From Burkholderiales bacterium (GTDB lineage: Bacteria; Pseudomonadota; Gammaproteobacteria; Burkholderiales; Burkholderiaceae_C): a DNA stretch of 64,000 nucleotides. The notes under the pieces are model-generated. The model saw only the letters and a list, made by a program, of their open reading frames with translations. It was not told where the DNA came from and searched no databases. The stretch covers positions 1 through 64,000 of the forward strand of contig JACRAY010000030.1 of assembly GCA_016213325.1 (NCBI GenBank), read 5' to 3'. A program made the position numbers and the translations under genes. Positions 45,264 through 56,287 of this stretch are shown here, in pieces; the stretch's first letter is position 1, and each line of letters opens with the position of its first letter.

Positions 45264-47227
45264 TGCGCGACCTGCAGGCTGACATCCGCGCGCTGCGCGG
45301 CCCCATCCTCGTGACCGGTGCCTCGGGCTTCGTGGGGGCCAACCTGTTCCGGCACATCGCCGCCGTGCGCGACGACGTGTACGCCGTGGTGCTGCACCGG
45401 AAGAACTGGCGCCTGGCCGACACCAGCGACGAGCAGGTTATCGCCTGCGACCTGAACGACAGCGCCGCGGCGAAGAACCTGGTGGACAGCGTGGCGCCGC
45501 AGACGGTGCTGGACTGCGCGGCCTACGGCGCCTACTCGTTCGAGCAGGACCCGGGGCTCATCCACCAGACCAATTACCAGTCGACCGTGACGCTGGTGAA
45601 CCTGCTGGCCGCGCGGCCCTTCAGTGCGCTGGTGCATGCCGGCAGTTCATCGGAATACGGCGAGAACTGCTCGGCCCCTCGCGAAGACGTCGTGTGCGAG
45701 CCCAACAGCCACTACGCGCTGTCGAAGCTCGCTGCGACGAACTTCCTGCGTTACATGGGCCGCAGCCGTTCGTTTCCGTGTGCCACGCTGCGGCTGTACT
45801 CGGTGTACGGGCCGCTCGAAGACACTTCGCGGCTCGTGCCCAACCTGCTGCGCAAGGCCTTGCGGGGGCAGCTGCCGCCCCTGGTGGACGCGCGGACGTC
45901 CCGCGACTTCGTGCACGTGGACGACGTGTGCGCGGCCTTCATTGCGGCGGCGGTGCAGATGCGGCCCGGGATCTACGGCGAGGTGTTCAACATCGGCTCG
46001 GGCACGGAGACGACCATCGGTGAACTGGCCGAGACCGTGCGCCGCCTGTTCGGCGTGTCCGAGGAGCCGCGTTTCGGCACCATGGAAGGCCGCGCCTGGG
46101 ACCTGCCGGGCTGGTATGCCGACCCGCGCAAGGCGCGCGAGGTGCTGGGCTGGTCGGCGCAGGTGGGCCTGGAAGAAGGCCTGCGCGCCACTTCGCAGTG
46201 GGTCGCCACGCTCACCGACGACGACTTCGACGCCAGCAGCAAGAAGACCCAGCCTTCGGGCAAGCGCAGCATTTCTGCCGTCATCGCCTGCTACCGCGAT
46301 GCGCAGGCGATTCCCATCATGCACCAGCGCCTCACCGACACGTTCCGGCGCATCGGGGTCGACTACGAGATCATCTTCGTCAACGACGGCAGCCCCGACG
46401 AGGGCGAGGAAGCGATCCGCTCGATCAGCGCGTCGGACCCGCGCGTGATCGGCATCTCGCACTCGCGCAACTTCGGCTCGCAGATGGCTTTTCGCAGCGG
46501 CATGGAGCTGGCCACCAAGGACGCGGTGGTGCTGCTCGACGGCGACCTGCAGGACCCGCCGGAGCTGATCGAGCAGTTCCACGCGAAGTGGACGCAAGGC
46601 TTCGACGTGGTTTACGGCCGCCGCGTGAAGCGCGAGATGCCGTGGGCCTGGGGCCTCATGTACAAGGCCTTCTACCGCGTCTTCGCGGCGTTCAGCTACG
46701 TGCAGATCCCGCTGGACGCGGGCGACTTCTCGCTGATCGACCGCCGCGTGGTCGGCTGGCTGCTCAACTGCCCCGAGCGCGACCTGTTCGTGCGGGGCCT
46801 GCGCGCCTACGTGGGTTTCAGGCAGACTGGCGTGGACTACGTGCGGCCCGAGCGCATGTTCGGCCGCTCGACCAACAGCCTGCTGAAGAACATCGACTGG
46901 GCCAAGAAGGGCATCTTCTCCTTCAGCAATACGCCGCTGACGATGCTGACCGCGCTGGGCGTGGTGTCCCTCGGGCTGTCGCTGCTGGCCGCCTTCGTGG
47001 TGGCGCTGCTGCGGCTGCTGATCCCGGACATCGCGCCGCGCGGCGCCACCACGCTGCTGATCGCCATCCTGGTCTTCGGCTCGTTCAACCTGTTCGCCAT
47101 CGGGCTGGTCGGCGAGTACGTGGCCAAGATCATGGCCGAGGTGAAGGGCCGCCCGCGCCTGATCCGCTCGGCGCTGATCCGCAACGGCACGGCCACGGAG
47201 TTGCTGCCGGACGGCAAGGCGCGATGA
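45263..47227 (+). CDS. fusion of an NAD-dependent epimerase/dehydratase and a family 2 glycosyltransferase
   Basis: A 654-residue two-enzyme fusion. Residues about 14-315 are an extended SDR: cofactor motif GASGFVG (Gly19, 22, 25) and catalytic Tyr151-x3-Lys155 in SHYALSK. A charged linker leads to a GT2 domain from about 333: SAVIACYRD, FVNDGSPDEGE and DGDLQDPPEL with Asp426 and Asp428. Two C-terminal membrane segments follow, as in GtrB/DPM-type enzymes that load a sugar onto undecaprenyl phosphate. Thus the protein may finish a nucleotide sugar and immediately transfer it to lipid. No frame break is seen at the junction. Confidence 0.87.
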   Translation: MRDLQADIRALRGPILVTGASGFVGANLFRHIAAVRDDVYAVVLHRKNWRLADTSDEQVIACDLNDSAAAKNLVDSVAPQTVLDCAAYGAYSFEQDPGLIHQTNYQSTVTLVNLLAARPFSALVHAGSSSEYGENCSAPREDVVCEPNSHYALSKLAATNFLRYMGRSRSFPCATLRLYSVYGPLEDTSRLVPNLLRKALRGQLPPLVDARTSRDFVHVDDVCAAFIAAAVQMRPGIYGEVFNIGSGTETTIGELAETVRRLFGVSEEPRFGTMEGRAWDLPGWYADPRKAREVLGWSAQVGLEEGLRATSQWVATLTDDDFDASSKKTQPSGKRSISAVIACYRDAQAIPIMHQRLTDTFRRIGVDYEIIFVNDGSPDEGEEAIRSISASDPRVIGISHSRNFGSQMAFRSGMELATKDAVVLLDGDLQDPPELIEQFHAKWTQGFDVVYGRRVKREMPWAWGLMYKAFYRVFAAFSYVQIPLDAGDFSLIDRRVVGWLLNCPERDLFVRGLRAYVGFRQTGVDYVRPERMFGRSTNSLLKNIDWAKKGIFSFSNTPLTMLTALGVVSLGLSLLAAFVVALLRLLIPDIAPRGATTLLIAILVFGSFNLFAIGLVGEYVAKIMAEVKGRPRLIRSALIRNGTATELLPDGKAR

Positions 47228-49020
47228 CCGCCAAGCTGCCCCTGCTGGTCGCCTATGCGGTGGCCGGCCTCGCGCTCGCGTTGTGGCCGCTGGCACTGCG
47301 CCGCGCACGCGCCGCACCGGTTGCGGATGCGCTCTCGCCGCCCGCCGTGCTCGTGGCGGGTGCCGCGGCGGGCCTGCTGGCCAGCGCCGTGCTGCCCTGG
47401 TGGCGCCGCACCGGGTCGCTGCTGCCGGCGGTTTCGCCCGCCGAACTTGCTTTCGCGATCGCCGTCGCCGCGGCCGTCTGCGGGGTCATGATGCAGGCAG
47501 GCGCTGCATCCCGCTCTCGCGCACCGGTATGGGTGTTCGGCGCGGCAGCGGCGCTGCTCGCCTCCACCACCCTGCCCTATTCCCACCCCGAGGTGCAGCA
47601 GACGGCCTGGCACCACTGGGGCGCCTACATCGGGCCGTCCGAACTGCTGCTGGCGGGCGCCAGGCTGTTCAGCGACTTCCCGCCGCAGTACGGCCTGGGC
47701 CCCACGCTGCTGGTCGCGGCCGGCTGCGGTGACAGCTGCTGGACCTGGATGCACGCATCCGTGGCCGTGCTCACCCTGCTGTTTGCCGCCTGCATCGCCT
47801 GGCTCGCCCTGCACGCCGCACGCGGTGCCACCACCCGCCAGCGCGCCCTGGCGTTGCTGGTGTGCCTGGCCTGCTGCTTCTTCTGGGATGCCTTCCCGCC
47901 GATGCTCGGCTCGCCCACCATGACACCGTCGGTCAACGGCATGCGCTTCCTGCCGGCGCTGGTGCTCGCCTGCCTGCTGGTGGCGTGGGACCGGGACGAC
48001 CGGCCGTTTCCCGTGCTGGCCGGCCATGCAGCCTGGGCGGCGGCCTGCCTGTGGTCGATCGAATCGGCGTTCTATGCCACGTGCCTGTGGTGGCCGCACT
48101 ACCTGCTGCTGCAACAGGCGAGCGCCAGCGCCAGCATGCAAACGCTGTGGCGCTCGGCGCGTGTGCTCGTGGTCCTGCTGGCGGCGTGGCTGGCAGCCTT
48201 CCTCGTCGGCACACGCCTCCTGGCCGGTGGCTGGCCCACCGTGAACGGTTTGCTTGCCTACATCGCCAACCCGCCGGGCGCATTGCCCGCCAGCCCTGCG
48301 GGCGCCGCGTGGTTCTTCGTGGCGGCCATGGTGCCCGGCGTCGCCGCCAACGCGCGCGCTTTCGCGCAGCAAGGCAATGCGCCCCAGGCACGCCGCGGGC
48401 TGGTGCTGCTGTTGCTCGCGTATGCGACGTTCTCGTACTTCCTGGGCCGCAGCCACGACAACAACATCCTCAACCTGCTGCCTTTCCTGGCCGTCGTCCT
48501 GCTCTATGCGTGGTCCAACCTGCGCGGCTTCGGCCGCGGCGCTTCAGCCGGCATGTTCGCGGGCCTGCTGGCGTGGACCCTCACGTTCAACTGGGCCCCG
48601 TGGCAAGCGGGGCTGGCAGGCGGGCCGTGGTTCGACTGGAACTGGCATCGCCAGGTGCTGCCGTCCATCGACCCGGCGCGCAACGCGTTTCCGGCGGCCA
48701 CGCAGCGCGTCATAGCGCGTGCGCAGGCCTTGCAGCGCGACCCGGTGACGGTGCTCGGGCCGTATGCGAATCCGTCGTCGCCTTCGGCCACGGCCGTGTG
48801 GAGCGCCTTGCACAGCCCGGCCAACATCTCCGTGCTGGATCCGGCGGTGCGGCGCGACTTCCTCTCGCGCACCGCCGCCACCTTGCAGCGCAGCGGCTGG
48901 CTGCTGGTGCAGGCCAGCCTGCCGCCTGCGATGGCCCTCGTCGCCGATTTCGACGCGGTCTACCGGCGCACCCGGCAGTTCGAGATGGACGGCTACCTCG
49001 CCATCCACTACGCGCCATGA
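47224..49020 (+). CDS. large polytopic membrane protein of the glycan operon
   Basis: A 598-residue protein with about eleven membrane segments in the first 450 residues and a soluble C-terminal part of about 120 residues. Loops contain conserved-looking polar motifs (HHWGAYIGPSELLLAGARLFSDFPPQYG, and FLGRSHDNNILNLLPF) like GT-C glycosyltransferases, but no clear family motif is recognised. It overlaps its neighbours by ATGA at both ends. A lipid-linked sugar transferase or ligase role is inferred from context. Confidence 0.75.
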   Translation: MTAKLPLLVAYAVAGLALALWPLALRRARAAPVADALSPPAVLVAGAAAGLLASAVLPWWRRTGSLLPAVSPAELAFAIAVAAAVCGVMMQAGAASRSRAPVWVFGAAAALLASTTLPYSHPEVQQTAWHHWGAYIGPSELLLAGARLFSDFPPQYGLGPTLLVAAGCGDSCWTWMHASVAVLTLLFAACIAWLALHAARGATTRQRALALLVCLACCFFWDAFPPMLGSPTMTPSVNGMRFLPALVLACLLVAWDRDDRPFPVLAGHAAWAAACLWSIESAFYATCLWWPHYLLLQQASASASMQTLWRSARVLVVLLAAWLAAFLVGTRLLAGGWPTVNGLLAYIANPPGALPASPAGAAWFFVAAMVPGVAANARAFAQQGNAPQARRGLVLLLLAYATFSYFLGRSHDNNILNLLPFLAVVLLYAWSNLRGFGRGASAGMFAGLLAWTLTFNWAPWQAGLAGGPWFDWNWHRQVLPSIDPARNAFPAATQRVIARAQALQRDPVTVLGPYANPSSPSATAVWSALHSPANISVLDPAVRRDFLSRTAATLQRSGWLLVQASLPPAMALVADFDAVYRRTRQFEMDGYLAIHYAP

Positions 49021-49919
49021 CAGCCGTACCCTTGCCCGCCACGCGACGCTGCCCCGTCTGCGGCGCCGGTGCCGCCGAGGCACGCCTGTTCCTCGAAGAG
49101 AACATCGACCCGGCGCGCGTCACCGACTTCAGCTTCGCGTCGCGCAAGGCCCCCGAGTACATGTGCCACCGGCTGCAACGCTGCATGGCCTGCGACGTCG
49201 TCTATGCCGACCGGCCGCCGCCCACGGGCGAACTGGCGCAGGCCTACCACCAGGCGGCCTACGACAGCGCCGAGGAGGCCGACGACGCGGCCGCGGCCTA
49301 TGCCCGCGCGGCGCAGGATGCACTGGCACGGTTGGGCTCGCGCACGTCGGCGCTCGAGATCGGCACGGGAACGGGCGTCTTCCTGGAACACCTGCGACGC
49401 GCCGGGTTCTCGCGGCTCGTGGGCGTGGAACCTTCGCTGGCCGCGATCGAAGCCGCACCCGCCCATCGCCGCGCCTGGATCCGCGCAGGCATGTTCGACG
49501 AATCCGCGTTCGAGCCCGCCTCTTTCGACCTGGTCTGCTGCTTCATGACGCTGGAGCATGTGGACGACCCCGCGGGGCTGGTGCGTTCCGCCACCCGGCT
49601 CCTCAAGCCGGGCGGCGCCTTCATGGCGGTGACGCACGACTGGCGCAGCTGGGTCAACCGGCTGCTCGGCAGGCGTTCGCCCATCATCGACATCGAGCAC
49701 CTGCAGCTCTTTTCGGGCGCCAGCGTGCGGCGCCTGCTGCAGGACGCCGGCCTGGCCGACGTGGACGTGCACGCGTTCATGAACCGCTACAGCCTGGACT
49801 ACTGGATGCGCCTCGCGCCTGTGCCGGCGCTGCTGAAGCGCGCGGTGGCCCCGGTGGGCCGCCGGAAACTGTCGTTCAACGTCGGCAACCTGTTCTCGGT
49901 GGGGTTCAAGGGTGGATAA
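49017..49919 (+). CDS. class I SAM-dependent methyltransferase with N-terminal zinc-finger-like motif
   Basis: A 300-residue protein. It opens with CPVCG and a later CMACD that could bind zinc. The methyltransferase fold has LEIGTGTGVFLEHLRRAGF (motif I), VGVEPS and DLVCCFMTLEHVDDP. This type is common in sugar and polysaccharide clusters as an O- or C-methyltransferase. It overlaps the next GTG start by eight bases. Confidence 0.85.
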   Translation: MTAVPLPATRRCPVCGAGAAEARLFLEENIDPARVTDFSFASRKAPEYMCHRLQRCMACDVVYADRPPPTGELAQAYHQAAYDSAEEADDAAAAYARAAQDALARLGSRTSALEIGTGTGVFLEHLRRAGFSRLVGVEPSLAAIEAAPAHRRAWIRAGMFDESAFEPASFDLVCCFMTLEHVDDPAGLVRSATRLLKPGGAFMAVTHDWRSWVNRLLGRRSPIIDIEHLQLFSGASVRRLLQDAGLADVDVHAFMNRYSLDYWMRLAPVPALLKRAVAPVGRRKLSFNVGNLFSVGFKGG

Positions 49920-50280
49920 GGCGCGCTTCCTGCGCTTCCTGGTCGCGGGCGGCATCAATACGCTGTTCGGCTTTGCCGTGTATTCGGCGTCCATCGCGGC
50001 CGGCGCCGAGATTTGGCTCGCGCTGCTGGTGGGCATGCTGGCGGGCACGGTGTTCAACTTCTTCACCACCGGCGGCTACGCGTTCCGCCAGTTGTCGATC
50101 CGGCGCTGGCCGCGCTTCGTCGGCTGCTACCTGTTCCTGTACGGGCTGAACCTGGTGCTGGCGCAATGGCTCACGCCGCTGGCCGGCGGGCCGGTGCAGG
50201 CGCAGGCGCTGCTGCTGGCGCCGCTGGCCATCCTGTCGTACGTGATGATGGCGCGGCTGGTGTTCACCGCCCATGGGTAA
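49912..50280 (+). CDS. GtrA-family small membrane protein
   Basis: A 122-residue protein with four membrane segments, beginning FLRFLVAGGINTLFGFAVYS and containing NFFTTGGYAFR, both GtrA hallmarks. GtrA proteins are thought to flip undecaprenyl-phosphate-linked sugars. The start is GTG 49912, inside the methyltransferase gene. Together with the GT2 domain (GtrB-like) and the neighbouring GT-C-like protein it makes a Gtr-type trio. Confidence 0.87.
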   Translation: MDKARFLRFLVAGGINTLFGFAVYSASIAAGAEIWLALLVGMLAGTVFNFFTTGGYAFRQLSIRRWPRFVGCYLFLYGLNLVLAQWLTPLAGGPVQAQALLLAPLAILSYVMMARLVFTAHG

Positions 50281-51880
50281 GGCTGCGGCACTGCTCGCCG
50301 CCGCCACGCTGGTGCTGCTGGCGCGCGAACTCGGGCTGGGGCTGGAGACCACGGACGAGGCGTACTACCTGCTGCATGCGCTGCACCCGGAGAGCATCCG
50401 GCTGTTCTTCACGCCGTTTCACTGGGTGACGGGGCCGATGTGGGAGGCGACCGGCAGCCTGGTCGCGTTCCGTGCGCTGGGGCTCGCGCTGTGCGTGGCT
50501 TCGGCCATGCTGCTGGCCGAAGGCGTGAGGCAGGTGGCGCCACGCGCGGGCTGGCCCGTGCCGGGGCGCATCGCGGTCATGGCCGGCTCGGTGAGCGGCG
50601 CGCTGGTGTACGGGTCGCTGCTGCCCTTCACGCCTTCGTACAACCTGCTGGGCAGCGTGTTCGGCTGCATGGCGATGGGACTCGGCCTGTTGGCGATGGC
50701 GGCGACGCAGCGCGCGGGATGGTCCTGGGCGCTGGCGGCCGGCGTCGCGCTGGCCCTGGCGACGATCGTGAAGTTTCCGGCCGGCATGGGAACGGCGGGC
50801 CTGCTCGCGCTGCTATGGCTGGTGCTCGCCAAGCGCGAGGAGGCCCTGCGCCTGGCGGCCCTGCTCGCGGGCGCCGTCGTGACCGTCGCCCTGCTCGCCG
50901 CGCCGGATGCAGTGGCGCAGTTCCGCGCCGGCGTCGAGGTGTTGTGGGCCGCACAGGGCGACCACTCCACCGCCGGCCGCTTGCTGCGCAGCGCACAGGA
51001 CATCGCGCAGATGCTGGGGGCTGCGGGCATCGCTTTCGGCGCGCCGCTGGCCTGCGTGGCCGCAGGCGTGTGGCTGCAACGCACCTGGCTGGCGCTGGCC
51101 GGTATGGCATGGCTCGCCTTCGCCATCGTGGCCGACGGCCACCTCGCAGGCGGCTACGACCGCTTCCCGCTGCAGGCGCAGCCGCTGGCGGCGCTGCTGC
51201 TGGCCGCGTTCATCGCGAAGGCGCGCGACCTGTCGTTCACCGTGCGCAGCGCCCTGCTGGTGGCCAGCCTCGTTGCGTTGCCCTTTGCCATTGCCTTGGG
51301 CACGTCCAACCCGCTGCACGTTCAGTTGCTGGGCGCACTGGCACCTTGGGGTGTGCTGCTGGCGCTGGCCGGCTTCGCCGCGCCGCGCAGTTGGCCCGCC
51401 GCGCTGGCGGCCGTGATGTTCGGCATAACCGTGTTCGCACAGGCCAGCGGGCATGCCGGGCAGCCCTACCGGACACGCCCCATGGCCGAGCAGCGGGAAC
51501 ACGTCACGCTGCCGCAGTTGGGCCAGTTGAAGGTCGACCGGCCGACCGCTGCGATGGTGCAGGCGCTGCTGGCAGCCGCAACCCGTTGCAGCATCCGGCC
51601 CGGCACGCCTTTCATCGACCTGTACAACCTGCCGGCCGCGGGTCTCGTGCTGCAGGCGCCGCCGCTCGTGTCGCCGTGGATGCTGGATGCGAGCCATGCG
51701 GCGCGCGTGCTGCAGCACGCCGACCCCGCAGCCTTGCGGGGTGCCACGCTGGTGGTGAAGTCGAACCATGCGGCGCTGCCGCCGCAGCTGGCCGGCTTTC
51801 CCGCAGGATGGCGGCTGTGCGGCGCCGGCACCGCACCGCTGGACGGTGTGCCCTTCGAGGTGTGGGCCGCGGCCGGCTGA
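50273..51880 (+). CDS. GT-C-type polytopic glycosyltransferase-like protein
   Basis: A 535-residue protein with about ten to twelve membrane segments. The first loop has TTDEAYYLLHALHPESIRLFF, with an acidic pair of the kind used by GT39/ArnT-type enzymes that take lipid-linked sugars. It ends with a soluble C-terminal region. It overlaps the GtrA-like gene by eight bases and closes the operon; convergent ppa ends four bases away. It is the best candidate for the final periplasmic sugar transfer. Confidence 0.78.
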   Translation: MGKAAALLAAATLVLLARELGLGLETTDEAYYLLHALHPESIRLFFTPFHWVTGPMWEATGSLVAFRALGLALCVASAMLLAEGVRQVAPRAGWPVPGRIAVMAGSVSGALVYGSLLPFTPSYNLLGSVFGCMAMGLGLLAMAATQRAGWSWALAAGVALALATIVKFPAGMGTAGLLALLWLVLAKREEALRLAALLAGAVVTVALLAAPDAVAQFRAGVEVLWAAQGDHSTAGRLLRSAQDIAQMLGAAGIAFGAPLACVAAGVWLQRTWLALAGMAWLAFAIVADGHLAGGYDRFPLQAQPLAALLLAAFIAKARDLSFTVRSALLVASLVALPFAIALGTSNPLHVQLLGALAPWGVLLALAGFAAPRSWPAALAAVMFGITVFAQASGHAGQPYRTRPMAEQREHVTLPQLGQLKVDRPTAAMVQALLAAATRCSIRPGTPFIDLYNLPAAGLVLQAPPLVSPWMLDASHAARVLQHADPAALRGATLVVKSNHAALPPQLAGFPAGWRLCGAGTAPLDGVPFEVWAAAG

Positions 51881-51884
51881 ACCT

Positions 51885-52421
51885 TCAGGCGTGCTGGCGC
51901 TTGTAGTTCTCGATGCCGTCGAGGATTTCCTTGCGGGCCGAGTCGGCGCCTTCCCAGCCCAGCACCTTCACCCACTTGCCGGGCTCCAGGTCCTTGTAGT
52001 GCTCGAAGAAATGCGCGATGGTCTTCAGGCGCAGGGGGTTCAGGTCTTCGGGCTTCTGCCACTGCGAGTAGATCGACAGGATCTTGTCGGTGGGCACGGC
52101 CAGCACCTTCGCGTCGTCGCCCGCCTCGTCCTGCATCTTCAGGATGCCGATGGGGCGGCAGGGCACCACCACGCCGGGAATCAGCGGCACCGGCGTGATC
52201 ACCAGCACGTCGACCGGGTCGCCGTCACCGCTGATGGTCTTGGGCACGTACCCGTAGTTCGTGGGGTAGTGCATGGACGTGGACATGAAGCGGTCCACGA
52301 AGATCGCGCCGGTCTCCTTGTCGACCTCGTACTTCACGGGGTCCGCGTTCATCGGGATCTCGATGATGACGTTGAAGGCGTCCGGGACGTGCTTGCCGGG
52401 GGTGACTTGGTCTAGGGACAT
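51885..52421 (-). CDS. ppa: soluble inorganic pyrophosphatase
   Basis: A 178-residue family I pyrophosphatase with the signature DGDPVDVLV and KYEVDKETGAIFVDRFM. It hydrolyses PPi in the cytosol using Mg2+. It is divergent from the membrane pyrophosphatase gene with 227 bases between starts. Confidence 0.95.
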   Translation of the reverse strand: MSLDQVTPGKHVPDAFNVIIEIPMNADPVKYEVDKETGAIFVDRFMSTSMHYPTNYGYVPKTISGDGDPVDVLVITPVPLIPGVVVPCRPIGILKMQDEAGDDAKVLAVPTDKILSIYSQWQKPEDLNPLRLKTIAHFFEHYKDLEPGKWVKVLGWEGADSARKEILDGIENYKRQHA

Positions 52422-52648
52422 GTTTGCGCGGGCTCAAAAAAATGATTGCGAGGGATCAGGAAAAACCCTGATTTTAGTTTCACCCACCACCCTTTCCGAC
52501 GGCTGACGGCGTAACGTCATTTGTTTGCCTTTATAGTCCGCCCGTTGGCCAATCGTCTCCGCGCTGGAGAACCGAGGAAGCAACGCAGCGGGTGCACCGA
52601 CTGCGGTGCCCCCGCAACGTACTCAAGCGACTTGAAGGAGAAATTCTC
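52422..52648. promoter_or_regulatory. shared upstream region of ppa and hppA
   Basis: This 227-base region must hold both promoters. A TTATAG-like -10 occurs near 52530 on the plus strand for hppA; the AAGGAG ribosome site of hppA is at 52635-52640. A short imperfect hairpin (ATCAGG/CCTGAT, about 52457-52474) lies in the ppa leader. No clear -35 or regulator site is visible. Confidence 0.3.
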
Positions 52649-54715
<2,067 letters not shown>

Positions 54716-54734
54716 GGCGGAACGCTGCGAGGAT

Positions 54735-54760
54735 GCTGGGGTTTCACCCCAGTTTGTTTC
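54735..54760 (+). terminator. hairpin after hppA, also left inverted repeat of the IS region
   Basis: GCTGGGGTTTCACCCCAG (54735-54752) folds with a 5-base loop and is followed by TTTGTTT, so it works as an hppA terminator. An inverted near-copy (one mismatch in 18) lies at 56270-56287 on the other side of the IS110 transposase. Confidence 0.6.
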
Positions 54761-54987
54761 ACCGCGCTGCGCGCGACCCGCGCCGCATGAAACGGATGTG
54801 TAATTGAGGGGCGGCGGCCCGGCACAGAGGTCGGTTTTTGCTTGGTGCCTTGAACCCGTACCCCAGTTGGACCCGCGGCTACACGAGCACCCCACACTGT
54901 TGCCTGGGGCTTCGCGCCCCTGAGCACGCATCTCAGACTTCGATGACGTGGGCCGCACGCCGATGGCGCCGCGAACTGGAGGCGATC
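54761..54987 (+). ncRNA. putative bridge-RNA region in the left end of the IS110 element
   Basis: This 227-base non-coding stretch directly precedes the transposase. It contains several hairpin-forming segments, for example GGGGC-TTC-GCGCCCC near 54895-54912. In IS110-group elements the left end is transcribed into a structured RNA with target- and donor-binding loops. The loops cannot be assigned without comparing other copies, so this is a positional inference. Confidence 0.35.
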
Positions 54988-56211
54988 ATGGAAGTCATTC
55001 ACCCGCGTTGCGCGGGACTGGACGTGCACAAGCAGACGGTAGTGGCGTGTGTACGAATTGCCGGCGACGGCGCGCCGCTGCAGCAGGTGCGTAGCTTCGA
55101 CACCACGACCTCGGGACTGCTGGCGCTGGCCGACTGGCTGGAGTCGTTCGGCGTCGAGCATGTGGCGATGGAGGCCACCGGGGTCTACTGGAAGCCGGTG
55201 TGGCACGTGCTGGAGGGCCACTTCCAGCTGGTGCTGGCCAACGCTGCGCACGTGAAGAACGTGCCGGGGCGCAAGACCGACGTGAACGACGCGATGTGGC
55301 TGGCCGACCTGCTGGCCCACGGGCTGATTCGCGCCAGCTTCGTGCCGCCGGTGGCCGTGCAGGAGCTGCGCACCCTGACGCGCACCCGCAAGCAGTTCGT
55401 GCGCGAACGCAGCGCCCACGTCCTGCGCATCGACAAGGTGCTGGAGGACGCCAACCTCAAACTGGGCGTCGTGCTCACTGACATCATGGGCAAGAGCGGG
55501 CGGGCGGTGCTGCAAGCCATCGTCGATGGCCACACCGACCCCCAGTACCTCGCCGGATGCGTCAATAGCCGCGTCAAGGCCAGTCGCGCCGAAGTTCTTG
55601 AAGCCCTGCGCGGACGTATCAGCGCGCATCACCGCTTCATGCTCAAGCTGCACTTGGACCATATCGACGCGCTGGATCACGCCATCGCCGACATCGAAAA
55701 GGAGGTGGGCCTCGGGCTGGAGCCGTTTCGGCAGGCCGCCAAGTTGCTGACCACCATGCCGGGCCTGAGCGCAGTCAGCTCTCACGTGATCGTGGCCGAG
55801 ATCGGCATCGACATGTCGCGCTTTGCCACGCCTGGCCACCTGCTGTCCTGGGCCTGCATGTGTCCGCGCAACGACGAAAGCGCCGGCAAGCGCCGCTCCA
55901 CCCGGCTGCGCCGCGGCGGCAAGTGGCTCAAGACAACCATGATCCAGGCGGCCTGGGCTGCCGTGAAGGTCAAGGGCAGCTACTTGCAGGCCCAGTTCCA
56001 CCGCATCCGTTCGCGTCGTGGAGCCAAAAAGGCCATCATCGCGGTGGCTGCTTCCATGCTCACGGCGGCTTGGCATATGCTGCGCCACGGCACCGAATGG
56101 CAAGACTTGGGCGCGGCTCACTTCGATCGCGCCGACGCAACCAAAACCGCCAACCGCCTCGTGCGCAGGCTTCAGCAAATAGGCTACAAAGTCGAAATCA
56201 CACCGGCCTGA
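54988..56211 (+). CDS. IS110-family transposase
   Basis: A 407-residue DEDD transposase. The N-terminal RuvC-like domain has CAGLDVHKQTVVACV (first Asp), AMEATGVYWKPV (Glu) and KTDVNDAMWLADLL (paired Asp). The C-terminal Tnp_2 domain contains TTMPGLSAVSSHVIVAEIG and the conserved serine region SWACMCPRNDESAGKR. The gene is intact. The ATG before EVIHPRCAGLDVHK is preferred; a frame open further upstream would consume the non-coding left end. Codon use is a little less biased than in neighbouring genes. Confidence 0.92.
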   Translation: MEVIHPRCAGLDVHKQTVVACVRIAGDGAPLQQVRSFDTTTSGLLALADWLESFGVEHVAMEATGVYWKPVWHVLEGHFQLVLANAAHVKNVPGRKTDVNDAMWLADLLAHGLIRASFVPPVAVQELRTLTRTRKQFVRERSAHVLRIDKVLEDANLKLGVVLTDIMGKSGRAVLQAIVDGHTDPQYLAGCVNSRVKASRAEVLEALRGRISAHHRFMLKLHLDHIDALDHAIADIEKEVGLGLEPFRQAAKLLTTMPGLSAVSSHVIVAEIGIDMSRFATPGHLLSWACMCPRNDESAGKRRSTRLRRGGKWLKTTMIQAAWAAVKVKGSYLQAQFHRIRSRRGAKKAIIAVAASMLTAAWHMLRHGTEWQDLGAAHFDRADATKTANRLVRRLQQIGYKVEITPA

Positions 56212-56268
56212 ACGCTGACGTTTCATCTCAGCCTACGGTGGCCCGTCATGCGAACGTGGGTCCTGCAG

Positions 56269-56287
56269 GCTGGGGTGGAACCCCAGC
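56269..56287 (-). terminator. hairpin after the TetR gene, also right inverted repeat of the IS region
   Basis: GCTGGGGT-GGA-ACCCCAGC is a perfect 8-bp stem with a 3-base loop, two bases beyond the TetR stop. There is no strong T-run on the minus strand, so termination is uncertain. Its reverse complement is nearly identical to the hppA hairpin. Confidence 0.45.

Noticed and set aside
52457..52474. Riboswitch or terminator in the ppa leader
   Set aside because: Only a 6-bp stem with an A-rich loop; the T-run is on the wrong strand for ppa and no conserved aptamer is recognised.
54720..56217. GAACGCTG at 54720-54727 and 56210-56217 as an IS target duplication
   Set aside because: The right copy overlaps the transposase stop codon, so it is inside the element; eight matching bases can occur by chance.
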